The notes below the pieces were generated by a model. It was not told the DNA's origin. It ran no database searches and saw only the letters and a program-made list of their open reading frames with translations. Shown here in pieces: positions 1-15,200 of a stretch of 64,000 nt of DNA. The translations under genes were made by a program, and so were the position numbers. The DNA lies in the NCBI RefSeq assembly GCF_036417845.1, contig NC_089980.1:49536501-49600500 (forward strand). Reading direction: 5' to 3'. This DNA is from Apteryx mantelli. Taxonomy: Eukaryota > Chordata > Aves > Apterygiformes > Apterygidae. Position 1 is the first letter of the stretch. Every line of letters begins with the position of its first letter.

Positions 1-171
1 TTTAATCAATGAACAATGTAAAATGTTAATTGAACATGCAAAGATATTTTGTTTGAGCAGGGCCACAGGGCTGTTTCAATTATATTTTCCGGTAAAGGAA
101 GTCCAAGTTTAGGGCATTATTTTCCTCTGTACTAGATCTTGTAATATTTCTGCATGAAAATATTTACAAAC
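1..171 (-). other. EFCAB2: EFCAB2 intron 2, partial
   Basis: This is intron sequence downstream of exon 2 on the minus strand, starting with the GTTTGT donor. It is AT-rich and I see nothing else in it. Confidence 0.8.
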
Positions 172-256
172 CTGACATCCACAGTTTTATTGCATTCGTG
201 GTCAAACACCTCAAAAGCTTCTATAACCTTTTTCTCAATTTCAGCTACTACACGAT
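172..256 (-). CDS. EFCAB2: EFCAB2 coding exon 2 (start of first EF-hand)
   Basis: The exon has an AG acceptor after a pyrimidine-rich tract (CTTTTTGCAG) and a CAG|GTTTGT donor. With the leftover G of exon 1 it encodes 28 codons plus two bases of an Arg codon. The content is the amphipathic helix VIEAFEVFD and the beginning of an EF-hand-like loop (residues about 10-38). The start of the loop is atypical for calcium binding (DHECNKTVD), as in the mammalian protein, where it reads DHESNNTVD. The exon was recognised by family similarity and by exact phase fit to exon 1. Confidence 0.9.
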
Positions 257-3200
257 CTGCAAAAAGAAACAAAGAGAAGCAAAAGAAAGATTCACTGAGC
301 TGCTGCAATCAATTTATTTCTGATTTGAGAACTGTGACAACAGAAGTACCAAAGCAAGAGGAACAAACAGAAAAGTAACTTTGAAAAAGCAGAAGTTATT
401 TTGAAAAAAAAAAATCTAAAAGAATTTGTTATCTATATTGGCAATGTGCCATGCTACGGCTCTGCGGCTGTGTCAAGTCCAGGGGCAATGGTGTGTCTAG
501 CACCTAGTTGTCCAGGTGTGGACCCTGCTCAGAGAGTGCCGCAGCTCCTCCCTAACGGTGTGCCTGAGCCCTTCCCGAACACCACGGTGCCAGTGGGACA
601 GGAAGGGCTAACATGGGCCTAGGCTGACCCTTGTATGGGGCTGAGTCACCTCATCCAGGTTCCCGCATCCAGGAAACAAGTGCTCCCATGTCCACAAGGT
701 TAACCAGGTTAACCAAGGTTACCGTATGAAAAGCTGAGAGCCAGCAGTAAAGAAATGGCTAAGATCTGGGCACAATGAAGGCGTCTCATGATAAATAATT
801 GATTGTAACAATTTGGAAAGAAAGAAGATCTCAGGGAAGGGGAAGGACTAGTCTGCTGCATTTGGTTTTTATACCTCAATCTCAAAAACTGGGGAAAGAA
901 GAACCACAAGTTATCACAGTTATATCTGGTCTAAAGCCTGAAATGTCATTCCTGCTGTAAGGAAAGTACCAGGAAGTAAATTCTGAAGAGAAAAACATAA
1001 AGAGAGGGAGGAGATCCATCTCAAACTAAAAGAGGTGTCCTCAGGGAGCTTCCCAGTCAAGGAAGCCAGGGTAAATAAAGAGTGAACAGGTTAGCCCATT
1101 AATTAATCTTGTAGTTTGACTCCAAAAGATAGAACACAGGAAGAAAAGTGATATAGAGATGACGTTTTGGTTCCTATGGCTAAATACAGCCCCAAACGCC
1201 AGTCTGCAAAACAGTACTCAGGAGGCAGGCTTCTGTGAGTTAGCCTCATTGCCTCCACACAGACACCACAGTGAAAATTTGAGCTACAGCCAGAACAGGA
1301 GACTTATCAGATGTACTCTAAATCTGTTTTCTCATTTTCACACTTTTCTTCTGAATTTTTAACATAGTAATAAGAACAAATTTGTTTTCTTCTTTGGGCT
1401 CATCTGGGGTTAAAACTGTTTTGGGGCAGCCCTAACCAATACTACACCAGTGGTCATTGTTTCCACAGACATAACAAATTCATGTGTGGTTTTCTGCAAT
1501 CCCAGTGGTTTGAGAATCCTAGGGGCTGCAGCATGCAACCATTTTTTCATTGCAGCCTTGCCCTCATGACAGAAATGTCTGCTTTCTGGCAAAACATACC
1601 AGAACTCGACACAGCTAAATGCAATGCCTACATTTTCTTCAAGTGCTTCGAGATAGCACTGGATAGAACCAAATATAAGGAGACTCTTTTTCATACAGAA
1701 CAGAGGGACATCCCCTTATAAAGGTACTGGTGCCTGCTGCTTTCTGCCAGCATTTGGTACTGAATTCCCACAGAGGATATGTAAAAAGAAGAGCGGTAGC
1801 AATAGACCCTGAATTCCTCCCTATGAGGTTATTCGCCTGATGGAAGCAGAGGCAGGAACATATACCACACATTTGAGATTACTAATTACCAGAGGTTACT
1901 AATGAGGAAGAGCCCCATTCAGCCCCCAGATACAAGGAAACCTGTGTTTTTTTCCATAAAAATACAGCTGCCTGCCTTTTATCTGCCTAAGCAGTACAAA
2001 TTACATTTAATTCATTTCCAAAAAATACAGCTAAACCTAAGTGGACCTGATTCCTCATGGAAGAGGTCCTAAAAACTTACTCTAAACCTACTGAATTTGA
2101 TAGCAGTCTTTTTAGTGACTTCAAAGAGTCTTGGATCCAGTCCCCAGCACACACTGTTGGTGTTTGGTTCTTGAGATCAGGCACTTCAGTTGTACACTAT
2201 GTCTTGCGACAGAGAAGAGCTGAAGGAATATTTATAGCTGAATATTCTTGGCTTGATCGGTGAGCCTTCTGTAGAAATAAAAATTAACCATGGGAAGGCA
2301 GGGAAACATTTCCAGTGTTGGAACTTTGTAGACATCCATCCTTTTCAAGCTGCCTTCTGTGAATATAGCGTACATTATTAGACTGTCCTGTTTCAAGATG
2401 CCTGTCAAAGAAAGGTCCTGAAACTAAATGAAAATGATGATTTAATCTAGATAGAAGATTATCCATATTTCTTCCAAGAACTGAGAGGAAGTTGTGATCA
2501 AGAACCAGATCAATGGAAGAAAGTATAATACACTGTAGTGCTATCGAAGACTGTGCCAGATGAGTGAACACCTAAAAAGCTACTGACTAAATCTCTCATT
2601 GTCCCTCTAGAAAAGAAAGCCGAAGATGTTCAACATAGTTCAGGAGGGCAAAGCTAGTTAACTGAAGACTTCTGTGATCCACTCTAAAATTCTGTTTTGG
2701 AGGGATGAAAAGATGGATTCCTGCTCTAGGAAAAGTAATAGATAAAGGTCTAAAATGATACCTTAAACAAAGCCATGAAGAGATCAGAGGCGCAGTTAAC
2801 TCAGCAAATGTGATGCTTTGTAATGTACTAAAATCTATCTGCACAAGGATACTCTCCTTCATGCATAGAACGAAGGTTTCATGTTGCCCTGTGGAGCAAT
2901 TTTTAACTATTTTTAGGACAGAAATACCTAAGCTTTGATCAAGTAAAAGACTGCACTCAGTAATTCTACCAGTAATTCTACTAACCAGAAAAATACTATA
3001 TATCAAAGATACAAACTATCTGATTACCTTTAATGGCTTAAAAGAATAAATATTGAAGTATACAGGGTCAAAAAAGACACCAGTACATGCAACTGCTAAT
3101 TCCTTCATAAGCATCCTGTAGAGATGATGTACTATTTCCAATATTATGTTACTAAAATGCTTCATATATTGTCATTTTTCTTATTTTCTCAGTTTCAGCT

Positions 3201-6200
3201 ATTGTTCTACCATACAAGAAATGAGAAGACAAAATGGCTCAAAATTAATTCCTCAGATACAATAACTGAAAAGTGTATTCATTATCATTTTCCTTTCCTG
3301 TACTGTCCTTTGCTTTTTTCCCAGTCTGTCCAGTGTGAACTAGCTAAAGCTCTAGACACTGCCAGTTAAGTAAGAATGGCAGGGAGCAAGGATTCCCAAA
3401 TTAATTCTTCTGGTACTCTGAGCCTGAGTTTTCCCTCTTCAGATTGTCCAGCCTGTTCCCTGGCACTTTGAGGCCCATTTGAAACCAACCCTTAAGCACC
3501 ACACCTATCCCTGTTGTGACATTTCCTCTCAAAGACCATAGCTTCAGTCTTTGTAGGGAACAGAAGCAATTAAATAGATGTGGCTCTGCCAGACTCTGAG
3601 TAACGAGCATTTTAAAAAGTGATTTCTAGTTGATACAACTTATGAGATTCTACCATTCATTTAACTGTATGAGCTTGCTTTCTTTCCTTCCTCAGGGCCA
3701 GTTGCTCTGATGGTTGCTTCTGCAATGAGGTCATGACAATTTCAAAGCTAGCTCTTTCTTTCAAAGAACAGAAATTACATGAAGAATAAAAGTGGCATCA
3801 AAAGAACAGATAGGCCAACATTAAACAATCCTCTAAAATGCTAGGGAGCAGCAGCTGTCAACTGCTCAGGGGAAAAGGTTAGGTCCCAAAGCAGCCTGAT
3901 GAACCTGTTACACAATGTGATACTCTGAAACTCTTTTTGTGCTATGGAAAGAGTAAAATTAAGGGCTGATTTGCAGAAAAGCTGAGCACCAATGGCTTTG
4001 ATTACATTTATTAGTGGGTATTACTGCTCAACATACCTAGAGTTAGTTCATTCATTTGCTAAAAAAAAGTGAAACATTAGTCCTTATAAACATTAATCTA
4101 TGTATATTTTAATAACTATAGTCAATTTGATATTTAAACTCCTTTATGCATATCAACACCTCATTAATTCCTCCATTCTGTCTGCATGGTACTATCTTAC
4201 AGTTACAAGCAGGTTAAGGAGACCCTGGAGGTCTCTGGTGACAGGAACCCTTTCTCACATTGAGTTGCCTCACTGAACTAGTCAGGCTGAAAGGGCATGA
4301 GACACAACCAGGTAATTTCAACTCAGTGATAGCCAGTGAACCTTCTCCTTCTGCTCTGTGACCCAAGCTACAGTATTCACAGCCACCTGCTTCACACTGC
4401 TCCAACGTTCTTCCATAAGGCCCCTATGACCTTCCTTAACAAATCCTAGTTCTTCCCATCATCCCTAAATTACAAACTTCACCCTCTGTTTTGCCACCCA
4501 GTGCCAGTCCGAAAGGAGAGGTGAGAAGGCGGGTGGGTTGTATAGGGAGTCTCTGAGCCAGCTGGAGGTAGGAAGGGCACAAAAAAGTAAGTGAAGTTCC
4601 TGCTTAAAATTTGAGCCTCCTATATGGTCCAAAAAAAAATTTGGCCAATAAAGAGTAGTAGTTCAACAGCTCTTACTCCTCTGTCCATTCACAGCTTAAT
4701 ATGGAGTTATGATTCTAGTAATGTGCCAAAATGCAGAAACAGCACCCCAATAGGAAGGGAGACTGGTGCTATTCCTGAGCATGTGAAACAAGTACAGTGT
4801 TCCCCTTAAGGGAGATGCCCCGGTTTATTAGCCAGGTACACAGGGCAAAAGGATGAAAGAAATGAACTGAAAACAAAAGCAAAAGAGATTTGTATTGATC
4901 TTTGCAGCCATTGCTTCATAAGATCTATTCCAAAATCCTTCACAAAATTGCTAATGGAAATAAGGACTTAAGAACTGGAAAAAAAACACAAATCTGACTG
5001 TAGTCCTAATGTGAAGAAATGTATACTTCAGCTTAAATCTGAAACAAAGAAAGAATAAAAGACTTTAAATTTGCAAGTCTGGGGAGGTTATCAGTTAGCT
5101 CTTATAAGATCTATTCAGGCTTTTAAGCAAGTGTTGTTAAGTGGACTATCACCTAGGTCAAGATATTAAAAAGCAGTGGTAATACTCAGCACCACCAACA
5201 CAGGTGAAATCTCAAACACTGTCAAACAAGTCCATCAATTATATTAAAACATTATGTTTCCAGAGCAGAAAGGGAAAGCCAGTGTGTTTTATAAGATGAC
5301 CTCTTCGTGATTATATCCGTGAAAGGTGTTCCCTAGTTCCTGCTGCTGCCCCTCTTTCCCAACTCCAAAGCAAAGTATACCACTCCCTGAAGTATTTTGC
5401 CACAAATGTCCGTGTTGCCTTCATGTTAAGTGTATTGGGGAACTTGACTGACCTAAAAATTATTCAGAAATCTCTCCTCACCCCAAAGAAGAAAATCTTA
5501 TAGCATTCAACTAATTGTTTTAGGGAAATTTCTGAAGAAAAGGAACACAGGGAGAAAACAACCTTGAGGCCATTTGAATCTGACTTATTGGCAAGATCTT
5601 TTCACTCTGTAGTAGAAAAGGAATACATCAGATTTTGTCTAGATGACCTTCTTAATTCCAGAGGAAGCTTAATGTACAGTCAAATGAATATGCTTAATTA
5701 GTAATTGTATGCCATGTGCTAGAAATAGTGGGGCAAGAGAAATATTTTCTTCTCTTCTGTGAACCTCCTACAGCACCGATGACACGAGTATATTAGGTAA
5801 CGGAATAGGAAGGAACAATATGATTAAGCTGTAAGCTTGTAGAATATACAATGTTATATCTTTGTGTCTTGTGATATACAATGAAATAAATTAACTTTAA
5901 GTTATGTGCTCATTAGAAAAAGAGTCCTAATTCTGAAAAGACAAATCAAGCAATTCTGAAGAAAAACAAGAGGCTTATAAAGCTCCTTGATTCCTCCAAA
6001 GGGAGGGATAAACCCACTGCTATATTGCAACCTGAAGAAAACAGGTTAGCTCACTGACTAGACTTACAGAAGCTAAAAAAAAAAAAAAAAAATCAGGACT
6101 CTGTTCAATAAATAGACAGTAAAAGGGTTTTTTGCTTAGAGCTTTACCTGAAGAAAGGTTTTTGTACCCCAAACTAAAATCCAATGAGTTTGGAGATATG

Positions 6201-9200
6201 TAAGGGATGGGATCATCCATCTAGACATTATGTTAGGAGGAATCTAGGAAATGTTTGTACCCCAAATGATTACAATAAATACTTTGGTTGCCATCTGTTA
6301 GGCAGGATAGAGAAAGGCATGGTAGTAAGCTTTTCCTAATAATTATATACACTTCTACTGAGCAATTAAGGATTCCCTGTTAAGCCCAGCTCTAGCTGTA
6401 ACTGCAAGCCTTGCTGAACGTATAGCTCCCATATAGCAGGAGATTCCTATTATGGAGTCAGGCCAAGGGCACCACGTCAGCAGAGACCTTACACAGCTGC
6501 CACGTAAACTCTCCAGCATTAAACTGGACTTCCAGGTTCCTCATCACCCTCAAGCAAGCTGGGGTGTTAAGGGATCTTATCAGATTTGTAGGGTCTCAGG
6601 TTCCTAGAGAGACTGTGGAGTCTCCAGCCTTGGAGATGTTTAAAACCTGACTGGACACAGTCCTGGGCAACCTGCTCTGGGCGACCCTGTTTGAGCAGGG
6701 GAGTTGGACCAGACCATCTCCAGAGATGCCTGTCAACCTCAACTATGCTGTGATTATGCCTCTTGGGAAAACTGTGATGTAAGGACTGGAACATGAAACT
6801 ACCCAAAGTGTTAACGGCACCAAGAGAAAATGTGTCACCTGAGTTTAGCCATTCAGACCAAATGAAGAGATAACAGATGCAACTTCATGAAATTTAGTAT
6901 ATGTCAGTTCCTGAGAAATGATCAGGCTGTGGTCTCTGCTGAGATGGTATTTTCAGCTACTTAACAGCTGCTGAACCAGTACTATAGAAGCACAGTGTCT
7001 GGGTTAATCATGTCATGGATTGCACAAAGAATTTGGTGATCCAAGCTATGGTCTGCAGATTCAGGAATAGGACAATGCTCTTCTCCTAGATGAGTAGCAT
7101 CCTATCTTACCATAGATGATACTCAGCCAACCTGAATTTTAGTCTGTCTCCCGCAGAAGAAGAAAGCTTAAATGGTTTCTGCAGAGATCACTTTCAAGCA
7201 CTCTCAGAAAAGTAGAAATGCAATCTCAAGAACAGTAAAGGCCTTTTCTTTCATGTTTTTCATAATTGTTGAGAGCTGGCCATACGATTGCTCCCTATTG
7301 TTTATTTGTCACAGCATACACCATGTGGTGTCTTGATAAACAAGTAAAACCCCTGATCAGTGTGAATCAACAAAACCAAAACCCTATGTTTATCATCATG
7401 TACACAATCAACCTTGAGCTAAGAGTATAACCTCACCCTATTGTTATGCTTGTTTTCTTAACGGCATTACATGTGAGACATGAAAAATGATCTGGTTGTT
7501 TCCACCACAGTTAACTGCCTTATGGAAAACTAATAGAGAATACAAATAAAAGGGCTTTATTTAAGAATAGATAGACAGTCTGAAGATATCCAAGTGGAGC
7601 AGTCAGAACAATCTTTTCACAGCCCCATAGTCTGTGGTGCAAATAACCATGAGAACAAAGTGACCAGCAGCAAATAGGGTTTTAGAAAAATCAGATTATT
7701 AATTTGATGTCTGATAATAAAATACAAGCTGTCAGTTTGATGAAGGCTGTGGCAAAGTTAACAGTAAAAGCTACTTCAAATTCTGACACAAAAATATTAA
7801 ATACTATTTTTCCTTTATGTCTTTATGTTCTTCATTGCCATAAGACAATTATAACATGGGAAAAATATACAATAAACTGATATTAAAAAAGTGCTGTCTT
7901 GAATCCAAGTTTGGCTACAGAAATGAGACCATTTTATAGAATGATGCTAGTAATCAAAAACCCAAAAAGTTCTAATCAACCACAATGGAAATATTTGAAT
8001 TGTTTTAGTTAAAAGTTGACAAATCCATTAAAGATTTAAAAAAGAAGGATGTAACAACTGTGTATTTCAACCTCAAAGTCATAAAATACAACAATTTTTT
8101 AATATATATATATATACATATATATATATATGTAGTTAGTGATAGCCCATTGGTGGCAACTAATGGCACTAGAAGTTGCTAGTAACTTTACCTGATGAAA
8201 CAAGAGATCCTGAATATTATCCAAGGCTTTGATTGTTCAGTAGATGGCATTCTAAATGCACGGATTCAGAAGTTTTAATACATTTGGGAACCAAAACTAA
8301 CAAAACCAATGGGACAATTAACAAAGTAATTCACCCACTGAGAAATAAATTAAGTATAAAAAGTATTGCTGCCTTGATAAACAGTCAAACTCCTAGCTGC
8401 TCATAAAATTCTTAAGCTAATTGACTCTACTAAAGACTTAGAACAAAACATGCACCAGAGGATGCCATGTCAAGCTGGAAAAGAAGCCACAAATAGTCAG
8501 TGCTTTTCAACACTTAATACAGCCTAAAGTGTTTAAGTCCATAGTCCATATTGCCTCCAAAACACACTGTATCACTCTTGTTAAGGTATCAGTGACTTGA
8601 CTGATTAACCAATGTAAACAGCAGAAATCCAACTGAGGACCACATAGATAGACACTTTCTTAAGTAGTAGATCTTGAGTGACTTACAAATGACTAGCCAA
8701 AGACTCAGCCCTTTTATGATGCATGTAAACTAAATTCTGTACATGTGAGAAATTAAAGCATTAACAGTGTGACCTGGAACGACTGGCTAGAGTGTTGGGA
8801 TCTCACATCCAAATAAACAAGATGACTCATCACATATCAGCGAATCCTCAAACAGGGTCCTCAATGCTGATGAAACTGTTTTATTTAACTTGTTGTACAA
8901 CATAGGCTTCAAGTGGCAAGATGATTTAACTGTTCAGCAACATGTAATCACTGACCTGCAGTCAGCCACTCCAAGAAACAGCCTTGTAAACCAAGAAACA
9001 TCACAACAGCACAAGCATTTGTACCCTTCCTCTGAGCAGCAGTTAGATGATACTGGCAGTAGTCACTTAGCACTCATGTAGATGTTTCAAGAAACCCTGT
9101 GCCAAAAGTAACCTTTTCTGTTCACCACAGTCAGAAAACCATGGGAGACAGTAAAGCCTGAGATGATATTACAGAAGGCCTGTCTGTCCGTACTGCTAAA

Positions 9201-12200
9201 AATCCCCATCTGTATGATGACCACACATTCTGTACATCAGGCAGGATCATGGTAAGAGTAATGGACTGACAACTGGTGTGCTGTGAACATACAAGATCAT
9301 CAGTGCAGGTAATATTTCAGGACTGGGAAGACGTAGGTCACATATATCTGCGTAAATTCACTCCCTGTCCACTGCAGAACTTGAATAACACAATCATGCT
9401 ATTGACGAAAAACAGCTGTTGCCATTTAGTTCACATTTGGAAGGACAATGGCTACAGAGGCAATTTGAAAGGGGATATCCACCATTCATAAAGTTCTGGT
9501 GGGATAGCTCGCATGACTGGAGTGCTGTCATGGATGGCTACGTGCTTTTTAGGAAAGACAGGCCAGGAAAGCGAGGTGGTGGAGGTGCTCTTTATGTGAG
9601 AGAGCAACTGGAATGTGTTGAGCTGTGCCTAGGGGTGGATGAAGAGCGAGTCGAGAGCTTATGGGTAAGGATTAAAGGGCAGGCTAGCATGGGTGACACT
9701 GTTGTGGGTGTTTACTACAGGCCACCTGATCAGGAAGAGGAAGTCGATGAGGCCTTCTACAGACAGCTGGAAGTAGCCTCACGATCCCAGGCCCTGGTTC
9801 TCATGGGGGACTTCAGCCACCCTGATATCTGCTGGAGAGGCAACGCAACTAGGCACAAACAGTCCCAGAGGTTCCTGCAGAGCATTGGTGACAACTTCTT
9901 GACACAGGTGGTGGAGGAGCCAACAAGGAGAGGTGTGCTGCTGGACCTCATACTAACAAACAAAGAAGGACTGGTGGAAAATGCCAAGGTCGGGGGCAGC
10001 CTAGGCTGCAGTGACCATGAGATGGTGGAGTTCAGTATCCTGCGAGGAGGCAGCAGGGCACCAAGTAGGATCGCAACCCTGGACTTCAGGAGAGCAAACT
10101 TTGGCCTCTTCAGGGACCTACTTGGAGGAATCCCATAGGTTACGGCCCTAGAAGGAAGGAGTGTTCAAGAGAGCTGGTTAATATTCAAACATCACCTCCT
10201 CCAGGCTCAAGAGCAGTGCATCCCTATGAGTAGGAAGTCAAGCAAAAGAGGCAGGAGACCTGCATGGATGAGCAAGGAGCTCCTGGCAAAACTCAGCCAG
10301 AAGAAGGAAGTATACAGACAGTGGAAAGGGGGACAGGCCACTTGGGAGGAATATAGGAACATTGTCAGACTATGCAGGGATGCGACAAGGAAGGCTAAGG
10401 CCCGTTTGGAATTAAATCTGGCTAGAGATGTCAAGGACAGCAAGAAGGGCTTCTTCAAATACATCAGCAGCAAGAGGAAGACTAGGGAAAATGTGGGGCC
10501 TTTGCTGAATGGGGTGGGTGCCCTGGTGACGAAGGATGCAGGGAAGGCAGAGTTACTGAATGCCTTCTTTGCTGCAGTCTTTACTGCTCAGGCCAGCCCT
10601 CAGGAACCCCAGACCCTGGAGACAAGAGAGAAAGTCTGGAGGAAGGAAGACTTTCCCTTGGTGGAGGAGGAGTGGGTTAGAGATCATTTAAGCAAACTTG
10701 ACACCCACAAATCCATGGGCCCTGATGGGATGCACCCGCGAGTGCTGAGGGAGCTGGCAGATGTCATTGCTAAGCCACTCTCCATCATCTTTGAAAGGTC
10801 ATGGAGAACAGGAGAGGTGCCTGAGGACTGGAAGAAAGCCAATGTCACCCCAGTCTTCAAAAAAGGCAAGAAGGAGGACCCAGGGAACTACAGGCCAGTC
10901 AGCCTCACCTGCATCCCTGGAAAGGTGATGGAGCAGCTCATCCTGGAGGCCATCTCCAAGCATGTGGAGGAAAAGAAGGTGATCAGGAGTAGTCAGCATG
11001 GCTTCACCAAGGGGAAATCATGCCTAACCAACCTGATAGCCTTCTATAATGGAATGACTGGCTGGGTAGATGAGGGGAGAGCAGTGGATGTTGTCTACCT
11101 AGACTTCAGCAAGGCTTTCGACACTGTCTCCCATAACATCCTCAGAGACAAGCTCAGGAAGTGTGGGTTAGATGAGTGGACAGTGAGGTGGATTGAGAAC
11201 TGGCTGAATGGCAGAGCTCAGAGGGTTGTGATCAACGGCGCAGAGTCTAGTTGGAGGCCTGTAGCTAGTGGTGTCCCCCAGGGGTCAGTACTGGGTCCAG
11301 TCTTGTTCAACTTCTTCATCAATGACCTGGATGAAGGGACAGAGTGCACCCTCAGCAGGTTTGCTGACGATACAAAACTGGGAGGAGTGGCCGATACACC
11401 AGAGGGCTGTGCTGCCATTCGGAGAGACCTGGACAGGCTGGAGAGGTGGGTGGAGAGGAACCTCATGAAGTTCAACAAAGGCAAGTGCAGGGTCCTGCAC
11501 CTAGGGAGGAATAACCCCATGCACCAGTACAGATTGGGGGTTGACCTGCTGGAAAGCAGCTCTGCAGAGAAGGACCTGGGAGTGCTGGTGGACACCAAGT
11601 TAAGCATGAGGCAGCAATGTGCCCTTGTGGCCAAGAAGGCCAATGGTATCCTGGGGTGCATCAGGAAGAGTGTTGCCAGCAGGTCGAGGGAGGTGATTCT
11701 CCCCCTCTACTCAGCCCTGCTGAGGCCACATCTGGAGTACTGCGTCCAGTTCTGGGCTCCCCAGTACAAGAGGGATGTGGCGCTACTGGAGCAAGTGCAG
11801 TGAAGGGCTACAAAGATGATTAGGGGACTGGAACATCTCTCTTATGAGGAAAGGCTGAGAGAGCTGGGCCTGTTTAGCTTGGAGAAGAGAAGGCTGAGAG
11901 GAGATCTTATCAACGTGTACAAGTATCTGAAGGGAGGGTGTCAAGAGGATGGCACCAGACTCTTTTCAGTGGTGCCCAACGACAGGACGCGAGGCAACAG
12001 GCACAAACTGAAACACAGACAGTTCCAACTGAACATGAGGAAATACTTTTTCACTGTGAGGGTGACAGAGCTCTGGAAGAGGTTGCCCAGAGAGGTTGTG
12101 GAGTCTCCTTCTCTGGAGATATTCAAAACCCGCCTGGATGCAATCCTGTGCAATGTGCTCTAGGTGACCCTGCTTGAGCAGGGGGGTTGGACTAGATGAT

Positions 12201-15200
12201 CTCCAGAGGTCCCTTCCAACCTCAGCGATTCTGTGATTCTGTGATTCTTGTCCCAAGTTACCTGTTGCTCCCTGACACATAGGATGTCTTTGCTTGCATC
12301 GCCTTCCACAGGTGTGTGTTAGTAATCTGGAGGTCACACTTTTCTACTGCTCCCCCTCTGGGTCAAATATGGTTCTTCATCAATGGAAAAAATATTTCTT
12401 TCCCTCATGGTACACATCCATGTAGGTCATCAAACACATTCTACTGCTGTCAGTTTGGGTTGTTCTTGCAAGATGCCATTGCTTTGTGTGCTGTGCTGGG
12501 CAAACAGGCCTCACACCAATCCACAGAGATCAGTCTCTGCACTCTGTACTTGATAACTCATATCTATATACCTTGATTCATAATGATCTTGCACTGGTGA
12601 CCTGAAATGTCACCAGGACCTTCTGAAGTACAGCCTGAACAACTGCTGTATGGTTTAAATCTGACTTCCACTTTCTTACCTGGATCCTGTTTGCCTGCTC
12701 TGTCCAGAGCTTGCGCAATATTTCTTAGTGCAGATGCAGATGGCAAAATATGTCAGCATGAAGCCCAAGTGGAACTGTAACCACTGTCTGGGCTTGCTGA
12801 AGATAATTCATTTGCCTATGGGAATGGAGAAGGACAAATTATGAGGGATACCCTTGTTGTCTCTGCAAAATCCTTGACAGATGCTTGCTGTGACATAAAA
12901 ATGTCCATATGTTGGAAGGGAGCAATAAACCATTATTTTCTGCATCATTTTCTTCCTATCCTACAGCCCCTGACCATCCCAGAAGCCTGGGCTTAGGGAG
13001 GCTGAGGCATTAGTTTCCTAAATTCCACACAGTTCTTTCTGGAGGTCCCCAAAAAGGAGGATTGCAATTTGTTTGCCATAAAAAAGAAAAAAAAAGTATA
13101 AGGATTTCCAATATATGAAAAGCAAATCAAACAGCCCCTAAACTAACTGAAACTATTTACAACAAACTAAAACTTGAAAAGGAAGGGAAGGAGGGGCAGG
13201 GCATGTTGACTGTTAAAAGTTACCATATGGGATTAGGTCCCCATAAGAGTCCTGCTAATGTCATATAGTGCTTTTTACAGTCTGCAAAACTCTACTAAGT
13301 GCTCTTTAGGGCTGGACATGTGGTACATTTGCTGGCAGGGATGGGGCTGTGCCTAAGATGTAGCATGTATCATGTCCCAGGTCAGAGCAATTAAGGCAAG
13401 ACAGACTCTGGAGGCAGAAAGTACTGATCCAGGGCAAACCCAGCCAGTGGCCCATTGCAGAACCTAGCCAGAGACACTAAGACAGGCCAGTCCAGGCCTT
13501 GGAAATGCAGGTGTGCAGGCTGGGGCCATGACTTGGCTAGCAGTGCTAGACTCTCCTGCTGATGAAGTGTTCAAGACCTAGCAGGATGCCCAGAAAAAAA
13601 ACTCTGAAAAGCAAGCCACGAGCTGACCTAATTCAGATTAAAATTGCAAGAGATTCTGGCACATTTTCCACCAAGTAATTTGTAAGCCACACTCGAGCAC
13701 TCCTTTTATATCTGAAGGGAAAATGGTCCCCATGAAGAGTCAACCCCTGCCTCACCGGTATGAGTAGGCAGAAGCCCCTTCATAAAGAAATAGCAATGCA
13801 AGAATTCCTGCATGTGTAGCAGCGGGAAGTTTAGAGATATGCTCACTGCTCTCTGTTTTGACCAGCCAGGATGATGCCATGCAGGAGACTGCTATCTGCA
13901 AGTAGCGGGGAAACGCGCAAGCAATTGCTTGGCCCCCAGCCCTCCTCTAGCTGCAATCTACTGTTCTGCTGCTGCTCTGGACACCATGTGTGGCTCCACC
14001 TAGCCACAGCACTGAGCTCCTCCTGCTGTCTTCCACTGTTCCCTTCTTTGCAGTTAGAGCCCAATGACAAGCACCTTGCTTGGGCTAGTTCCCAGCTCTG
14101 TCTTGCACTGTTCCCTATAGCTACAGCTTACAGGTTTTCATCATCCTGAGAACAAAGTCTCCTTGAGCTCTGAAACAGTCAACAGTGAGAACTAATGCCC
14201 TGACTTGACCTTCCTAAGCACCTTACGTCTTGTACCCTAAACCACTGCCACCCCCCTGTATTAGTGCAGGGCCATGCTGTGAACAATAAGATACAGCTTA
14301 TTGCTTAACCTCTGGAGAATACTGGGAAAAAGAAGGAATGTGTGTTGGGTATGTCCTGTGTATGCTCAAAAGGAAAGCATAATCTCTTGGGGCTTGAAAA
14401 AATCTGAAGTCATCATTATTCAAAGCAGAAATGCTTTGCAGTCTCACTGAGCATCTCCTTTCAGAATACAACAGCACCTAGAGTGACCATAAACGCTCCT
14501 CTCTTTCCAGCTTTCATACAAGTCTGTTTGTCCATACTTACAGCATTTGCTGCTGTACAGTCCTTGCAAAAGTCACTTTCTTTTTTTCAAACATCTGGTC
14601 ATGTATTGAAACGTACTTTGCTTTTTGCTCTTCTTGGAGGGAAGGGTTGGATGAGACAGTGTGATGGTGTGCTCCTTCCCTCCACAACGTACTCTCTCCC
14701 CCTCAACCTGACCTCAGCACGTAGACAGAGGCTAATTGAGCACATGCCACCTAAGGCCTGTCTAGCATGCAAATATGACTATGAGTCAATCATCTCTCCC
14801 CCCCCCCCCCATAAATAGGGGGCAGCCCAGAGCCCATTGAGCTCTCCTGCACAGCAGCAGGCTGCACTGCAGAACCTCCCCTTGAGCAGGGACGCCTCTC
14901 AAGGTTACTCCTCGAGGCTGAGAGATTCCTTACCCATGACAGATCCTCAGTAAGTGATTAATAGCATGCCAAAACTTTGCGAACTTTGCGAAACTTTGCT
15001 AAGTTATATCTCTGACTGATTGTGCACATAATCCTTTAGACATAAACCGTTGACCAAGTCTGAGACCATAATCGGATCCAGCCGCACCCAGGCACCTCAC
15101 GGAAGGAGTCTGGAAAGCAAGGGGGTCCATTCTGAACCTCGTGACTCAATGGGAAGGTCTCCTCTGCACTTGCATCTGACCCTGTCCTCCATGCAGTAAA

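Noticed and set aside
2284..3006. Two adjacent minus-strand open frames (95 and 136 codons)
   Set aside because: No recognisable domain, no splice signals linking them to EFCAB2, and length is within chance for six frames.
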